The translations under genes were made by a program, and so were the position numbers. Below, piece after piece: positions 59,901 through 64,000 of a DNA stretch of 64,000 nucleotides (position 1 is its first letter; each line of letters begins with the position of its first letter). The notes under the pieces are model-generated. The model was given only the letters and a program-made list of their open reading frames with translations. It was not told the origin of the DNA and did no database searches. This DNA is from Cephalotus follicularis (taxonomy: Eukaryota > Streptophyta > Magnoliopsida > Oxalidales > Cephalotaceae): contig BDDD01002921.1 in the NCBI GenBank assembly GCA_001972305.1, positions 1-64,000 of the forward strand, in the 5' to 3' direction.

Positions 59901-60717
59901 TGAGATGAAGGACCTTGGTGATGCTTCTTTTGTCCTTGGCATTCAGATTTATAGAGATCGTTCTCGCTATTTGTTGAGTCTATCTCAAAGGGCTTATATT
60001 GATCGTGTTTTGGAGAGATTCAGCATGCTGGATTGCAAACAAGGGAATGTTCCTGTTCTCAAAGATGATAAGCTGAATTTGTTACAGTGTCCTAAAAATG
60101 ATGTTAAAAGGGAAGCCATGAAGAAAGTGCCCTATGCTAGTGCAGTTGGGAGCATCATGTATGTTCAAGTATGTACTAGGCTGGATATCGCTATTGCAGT
60201 AGGACTTCTTGGCAGATATCAGTCTAATCCTGGTCATGATCATTGGGTGGCTGCTAAGAAGGTTTTACGGTACTTAAAAGGGACAGGAGATTTTATGCTG
60301 ACTTATAGAAGGGTTGATGATCTACAGTTAGTGGGTTTCACAGATTCTGACTTTGCTGGCTCTCAGGATGACAGGAAATCCACATTAGGTTATGCTTTTG
60401 TGATGGCAGTGGGGCAGTGTCTTGGAAAAGTGCAAAGCAGACGTTGATTGCTTCTTCGACCATGCATGCAGAGTTTGTAGCATGCTATGGAGCAGCTACG
60501 CGGCAGTTTGGTTTAGGAATTTTATGAGGACATTCACTGTTGTTGATTTTGTGTCTAAGCCTATCTGGTTGTTCTGTGATAACAGCTCTGCTGTGTTGTT
60601 TATAAATAATAATAAAGGTATCACATGGTCTAAACACATAGAGATAAAGTACTTGACCAACAAGGAAAATGTTAAGAATGGTGACGTTACAGTAGAGCAT
60701 ATTAGTACAGATGATAT
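56991..60717 (+). pseudogene. Copia gag-pol with stops and frameshifts (copia-C)
   Basis: Gag begins at ATG 56991 (MVTIEVLTGSNFKKWKEHI) and is stopped at 57110. A zinc knuckle (CFFSKKKGHMKKDC; second Cys changed to Phe) lies near 57490-57535, and the protease loop WWLDSGATNHVAF near 57640, with a TAG soon after. GAG-pre-integrase at 58057 (MLWHKKLGHISKERV) is followed by integrase to 58776 (VIHTDISGPYST, LIDDYSQYGYLF, VRSDRGGEY, GSPEQNGVTERHN), interrupted by TAG at 58498-58500 and ended by TAG at 58774-58776. Reverse transcriptase covers 59202-59834 and 59800-60440 (KARLVVKGFTQRE, HQMDVKIAFLNS, LYVDDILLVSND, FEMKDLG); RNase H follows (GFTDSDFAGSQDDRKST, WLFCDNSSAV, KHIEIKYL). It breaks off at VEHISTDDIV, where the gypsy element starts. 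Confidence 0.88.
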
Positions 60718-60892
60718 TGTGACGACCCGAATTCTCTTTTGTACTATTCATACATACATCGTACCGTATTGTACAGCATCAGATCATATTGTATTGTATT
60801 GAATTGATGTATTCTTATACCTATTGAAATTGTATTGGTTTTATGCATGTATAGTCGGGATTTCGGGCTGAGTTTTGGAGAGTTGGTCGAAT

Positions 60893-60905
60893 TGACTATA
60901 AAAGT
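60893..60905 (+). promoter_or_regulatory. Candidate TATA box in gypsy LTR
   Basis: The sequence gactataaaagtc lies about 180 bp into the LTR. The other LTR copy has ctatataagtc at the matching place. This is a plausible U3 promoter. Confidence 0.55.
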
Positions 60906-61403
60906 CAATTCTCACTCTCATTCTCTCATTTTTCTCTCATTCTTCTTCCTCTCTCTATACTTCTCCTTTCTCTCTCTCTCCCAGCCAGCAGCCTCCTCCT
61001 CCTTTACAGCTCCGGATTTGCTGCTTCATTGACAAGTAGTGATTGCAAGCCTTTTCCTTGCGGATTGAACAACGTAGCAGCCATTTGAGTGATTGGAAGC
61101 TCAACTTTTGAAGCTTCAGTGATAGGTAGGACTTCTTTACTGAATTGCCTATTGTTTTATTGATTGATTGATTGTATTGCATGATTGATTGAGTGATTGA
61201 ATGAATGAATTGGGGTTTTTAGGGTTTTTAGCAACCCTTGACCTAATTGTTAATTGAAGGATTGAAATTGAATTTTGAAGGTTGTAACAAGTTTTACTAA
61301 CCTTAAATGAATTATTGTAAACCTTGGTTTTCAAAGAATGGCTTTAAATTGGTTTTTGACTTGAGATTGACCCTATTTTCTGCATAAAATCGACTTTGCC
61401 CAG

Positions 61404-61700
61404 CAAAGACATCGACCCCTAGGCCAAAGACGTCGATGTCTTTTTCTTTAGAGTGCTGTATCCTTGATTCTGCAGTAAAGACGTCGACGTCTTTCAAAGA
61501 CATCGACGTCTTTGCCTCGAGATGTCTTTCCCTTGGAAAGACATCGATACCGAACATCGATGCGCATTCCCAGGCTATTGTAATTGAAACACGTCGATTG
61601 CTTTCTCCAAAGATATCGACGTCTTTGGCCAAATCTCTACACAAATAGGGAAAGACATCGACGTCTTTCCACCATTTTATAATTGCGTCGACGTCTTTTA
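61404..61700. repeat. Array of 18-bp palindromes in gypsy LTR
   Basis: AAAGACGTCGACGTCTTT is perfect at 61477-61494, followed after one base by a near-perfect copy at 61496-61513. Others of the form AAAGAYRTCGAYGTCTTT are at 61426-61443, 61609-61626 and 61651-61668, with half-sites between. The other LTR copy holds the matching array at 11880-12050. Confidence 0.9.
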
Positions 61701-63124
61701 CCAAGGACATCGACGCCTAATGTACTGAAAAGAGTTTTTAGCTGTTTGAAGCTAGTTTTCCACTTCTTTTCACATCGCTACTTGATCGGAGACTCGTTTG
61801 AGGTGTTCAAGTGTTTGAAAATAGTTTTAATGATTGTACTGACTGATTGATTGATTGCTTGAGTCATAAGTGTTGTTGTGAGTCTAAGTCGGTAAAATGG
61901 ACACACATTCCCATCTCTCCATTAGATACCACAACTTATTGACCTTGCTTCGACGTTGTATTGATACATTGATCGATTGCTTGAGTCATAAGTGTTGTTG
62001 CAAGTCTAAGTCGGTACGATGGACGCCTTTCCCATTTCTCTACTAGACACCACCACTCATTGACTTGGCTTATTGACATTGTAATGATGCTGTATTGACT
62101 CGATTGATTGTATTGTATGGATCCTATAGAGCGACCTTATGATTCATGTCAGCAGGTTAGGTTGTTCACTCTGTCCACCTATTCCGTCAATCGTTTCATT
62201 TATTGTATTGCATTGACCCGTTGACGAGCGGTACCGATTGATTGTCCATTGATGCTCCCTTGAGGGCCGTAGCTCCCTAACGGTATCAGTAGCTCCCTCG
62301 GTTGTAGCTCATCGAGATTGTATTGACCCAACCATAGGCTGAAAGATCTATGAGTTCCAGACCTGATCAGTTTGAGAACCGTAGATAGATCTCCTACCCT
62401 TTTTGAAGGACTACCTTCCGCGAGGTTGATCATTGCTAACTTATTGACATTGTATTGACAGCGGTCGCATGCTCTATAGGATATTGATTGATTGATTGGG
62501 TGTTTTATACCCCACCATCGAATGTCTGCTATTGATTGATGAATTGAATGATGGATTGATTGATTGTTATAGATCCTATCCGTATGCTCTGATGGGCCAT
62601 TGTCATACGGGTAGTTTGATCGCCAACTGTACACATGCATTTGCCATGTCATGCATTGATATTGTACACCGCACATTGATATTGTATAGATTGTCTCCGA
62701 TATTGCACGTTGTACATGCATACATGCTGCATGGGGTTTCTGCTTAGCCAGTGTGGCTAACCCCATCCATCGGGGTGGGGCCGTGTTGTACTTTGTGTGC
62801 GGCATAGGTAGGGCAGCAGGTAGCAGTGGACAGAAGGATTGAAGACTCGATTTGATCGCACGACTGCTTGGGCATCGCCTAGCTGATTGACATATTGTAG
62901 TGAAAAGATTGATTTGTTATTTATTGTAAAAGACTGGTATTGTAAAGAATTTGTATTGCATCGTATGGATGGACATTTGTATTGTATCTTCCGCAATTGA
63001 TATGTATTGCAAAGTTTTAAGTTTTTCCGCATTTTTTTTATATTGCTGATCCCAACCATTGTATTGTGTATTGGATTGAGTGTAATGCCACGTGTTCGCC
63101 CTGCGGGCGCGGGGTGTTACAGTA

Positions 63125-63137
63125 TTGTATCAGAGAC
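63125..63137 (+). other. Candidate primer binding site of gypsy element
   Basis: The sequence ttgtatcagagac, three bases after the LTR, resembles the initiator tRNA-Met type tggtatcagagc with changes. Confidence 0.5.
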
Positions 63138-63304
63138 ATTGGTCGGCCTGCTAGCTAAGTATATAAATGCGTTGATTGAGATTGACTGGATGGATTTGCC
63201 TGATATGTGTGCTTGCTTATTCATGCTATTGTTATTGGGAAAGATATTGATATTTGAATTGAAAGTGATTGCATCTGATCATCCCATTGTTGTCTTTTAT
63301 AGTA

Positions 63305-64000
63305 ATGGATAACAGAGGAAGGCGTGGCCGATGGGATGGAAGGAATTCTCCTGACCTTGCTCCTGCCCCTGCTCCTGTTGATGATGAACCGACTCATGGT
63401 AACGTTTTTTCAGAGTATGATCCAAATGCTCCACCAGCGGGTGCTGAACCTGAGGTTTGGAGACAGTTGTGTGCCACCATAGCACAGATGCATACTCTGA
63501 TGGGACGCCAACAGGCTAGAGTTGAACGTAGACCAAGGAGGGAGGACATGTTGAGCCGCTTCTTAAAGTAGCAGCCTCCAGTATTTGTAGGACTCCCTGA
63601 TCCTACCCTTGCTGAGTCTTGGCTAACCCATCTGGAAAAGATCTTTGAAGTCATGGGATGTGATGATGAACAGAGATTGGTATTGGCAGTGTATATGCTC
63701 CAAGGAGAAGCTGAGCACTGGTGATCTATGGTTAACACAGATTGGACAAGGAATGGTACAGTCCGCTCTTGGGATGCCTTCAAAAGAGAATTCAATGCAA
63801 GTTACTACCCTCAAGTAGAGACAGACAAAAGAGAGATTGAATTTGCTAACTTGGTACAAGGAAGCATGACAGTTGCTGAGTATGAGGCGAGATTCATGCA
63901 GTTAGCCCGATCGGCCCCATACTTAATGGAAGGCCAAGAACGTAGAGCAAAGAAGTTCCTTCGGGGACTGAGATTGGATTTGAGGAGGCAACTAACTCCC
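63305..64000 (+). pseudogene. Gypsy gag (Retrotrans_gag), 5' part with stops
   Basis: The ATG at 63305 opens a frame starting MDNRGRRGRWDGRN, then a Pro/Ala-rich segment. The frame holds a TAG at about 63569-63571 and a TGA at about 63722-63724, and otherwise continues to the window end. Blocks PPVFVGLPDPTLAESWLTHL, VLAVYMLQGEAEHW, WDAFKREFNASYYP, ANLVQGSMTVAEYEARFMQL and KKFLRGLRLDLRRQL are the classic Retrotrans_gag domain (PF03732) of plant Ty3/gypsy elements. Gag forms the virus-like particle core. The two stops imply that this copy is inactive, unless they are sequencing errors. The zinc knuckle and pol are outside the window. Confidence 0.88.

Larger units (their letters stand above)
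55660..60717 (+). mobile_element. Ty1/copia element (copia-C), 5' part, interrupted by gypsy
   Basis: A 5' LTR, primer binding site, about 1-kb leader, and gag-pol run to the RNase H end, where a gypsy LTR begins at 60718. The 3' end and 3' LTR must lie beyond the window. The coding region is the best preserved of the copia copies here, although it has at least four in-frame stops and three frameshifts. Confidence 0.85.
60718..63121 (+). repeat. 5' LTR of gypsy element
   Basis: It runs TGTGACGACCCGAATTC to GCGGGGTGTTACA. A tataaa at 60897-60902 is a likely TATA box, which would leave a very long transcribed R-U5 of about 2.2 kb. The LTR is full of ttgattgattg and attgtattg short repeats. It is collinear with 10529-12688 (minus). 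Confidence 0.9.
60718..64000 (+). mobile_element. Ty3/gypsy element inserted in copia-C, runs off window
   Basis: A 2404-bp 5' LTR, a primer-site-like sequence and the start of gag. It starts exactly within the copia-C RNase H end codons, so it is the younger of the two. The same family left the truncated copy at 10529-13277. The rest of pol and the 3' LTR lie outside the window. Confidence 0.88.

Noticed and set aside
1..64000. tRNA, rRNA or other structured RNA genes
   Set aside because: No cloverleaf or rRNA core sequence was recognised; the tggtatcagag matches are retrotransposon primer sites, not tRNA genes.

Overview
The window reads as nuclear DNA of a flowering plant, probably a eudicot. 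It is AT-rich, has short introns of about 100 bp, and is packed with nested Ty1/copia and Ty3/gypsy LTR retrotransposons, a CACTA transposase relic and several MITEs. The species cannot be named from the sequence. Only two host genes look complete: a BAT1/GABP-type amino acid permease (+ strand, 21739-24617, 8 exons, 525 aa) and a type-B response regulator (- strand, 53463-48433, 5 coding exons, 695 aa).

Layout. 100-360: an orphan exon 2 of a second BAT1-like permease. 3616-8498: a decayed copia element (+). 9065-9740: a diverged local duplication. 10485-16317: a long GC-rich gypsy-type LTR (- orientation), split by a truncated gypsy element (10529-13277) and holding a 640-bp hAT-like element with an 8-bp target duplication. 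16318-21738: AT-rich, no gene seen. 21739-24617: the intact permease. 24901-26033: a possible Mutator-like element. 26034-31672: copia (-) with a 392-bp solo LTR inside. 31953-37520: CACTA transposase relic (+), split by a young, internally deleted gypsy element (32725-36629, 5-bp target duplication ATATA). 37988-45796: copia (-) split by a 2.85-kb solo gypsy LTR (39899-42744, target duplication TAGTA). 48156-53690: response-regulator gene with three MITEs in its introns, bracketed by 0.5-kb direct repeats. 55412-55615: RNase H-like relic. 55660-60717: copia (+), fairly well preserved but with stops and frameshifts. 60718-64000: gypsy element (+) inserted into the copia RNase H; it runs off the window.

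How the genes work. The permease should move amino acids (or GABA) across a membrane. The response regulator keeps a GARP/Myb DNA-binding domain, but its receiver has Asn where the phosphorylated Asp should be, so it is better called a pseudo-response regulator that probably does not receive a normal cytokinin phosphorelay signal. The two are not functionally linked by the sequence.

The least expected pattern is an array of 18-bp palindromes (AAAGACATCGATGTCTTT / AAAGACGTCGACGTCTTT). It occurs in the 5' leader of the third copia element and in both copies of an unrelated gypsy LTR. In all three arrays two palindromes sit next to each other with exactly one base between them.
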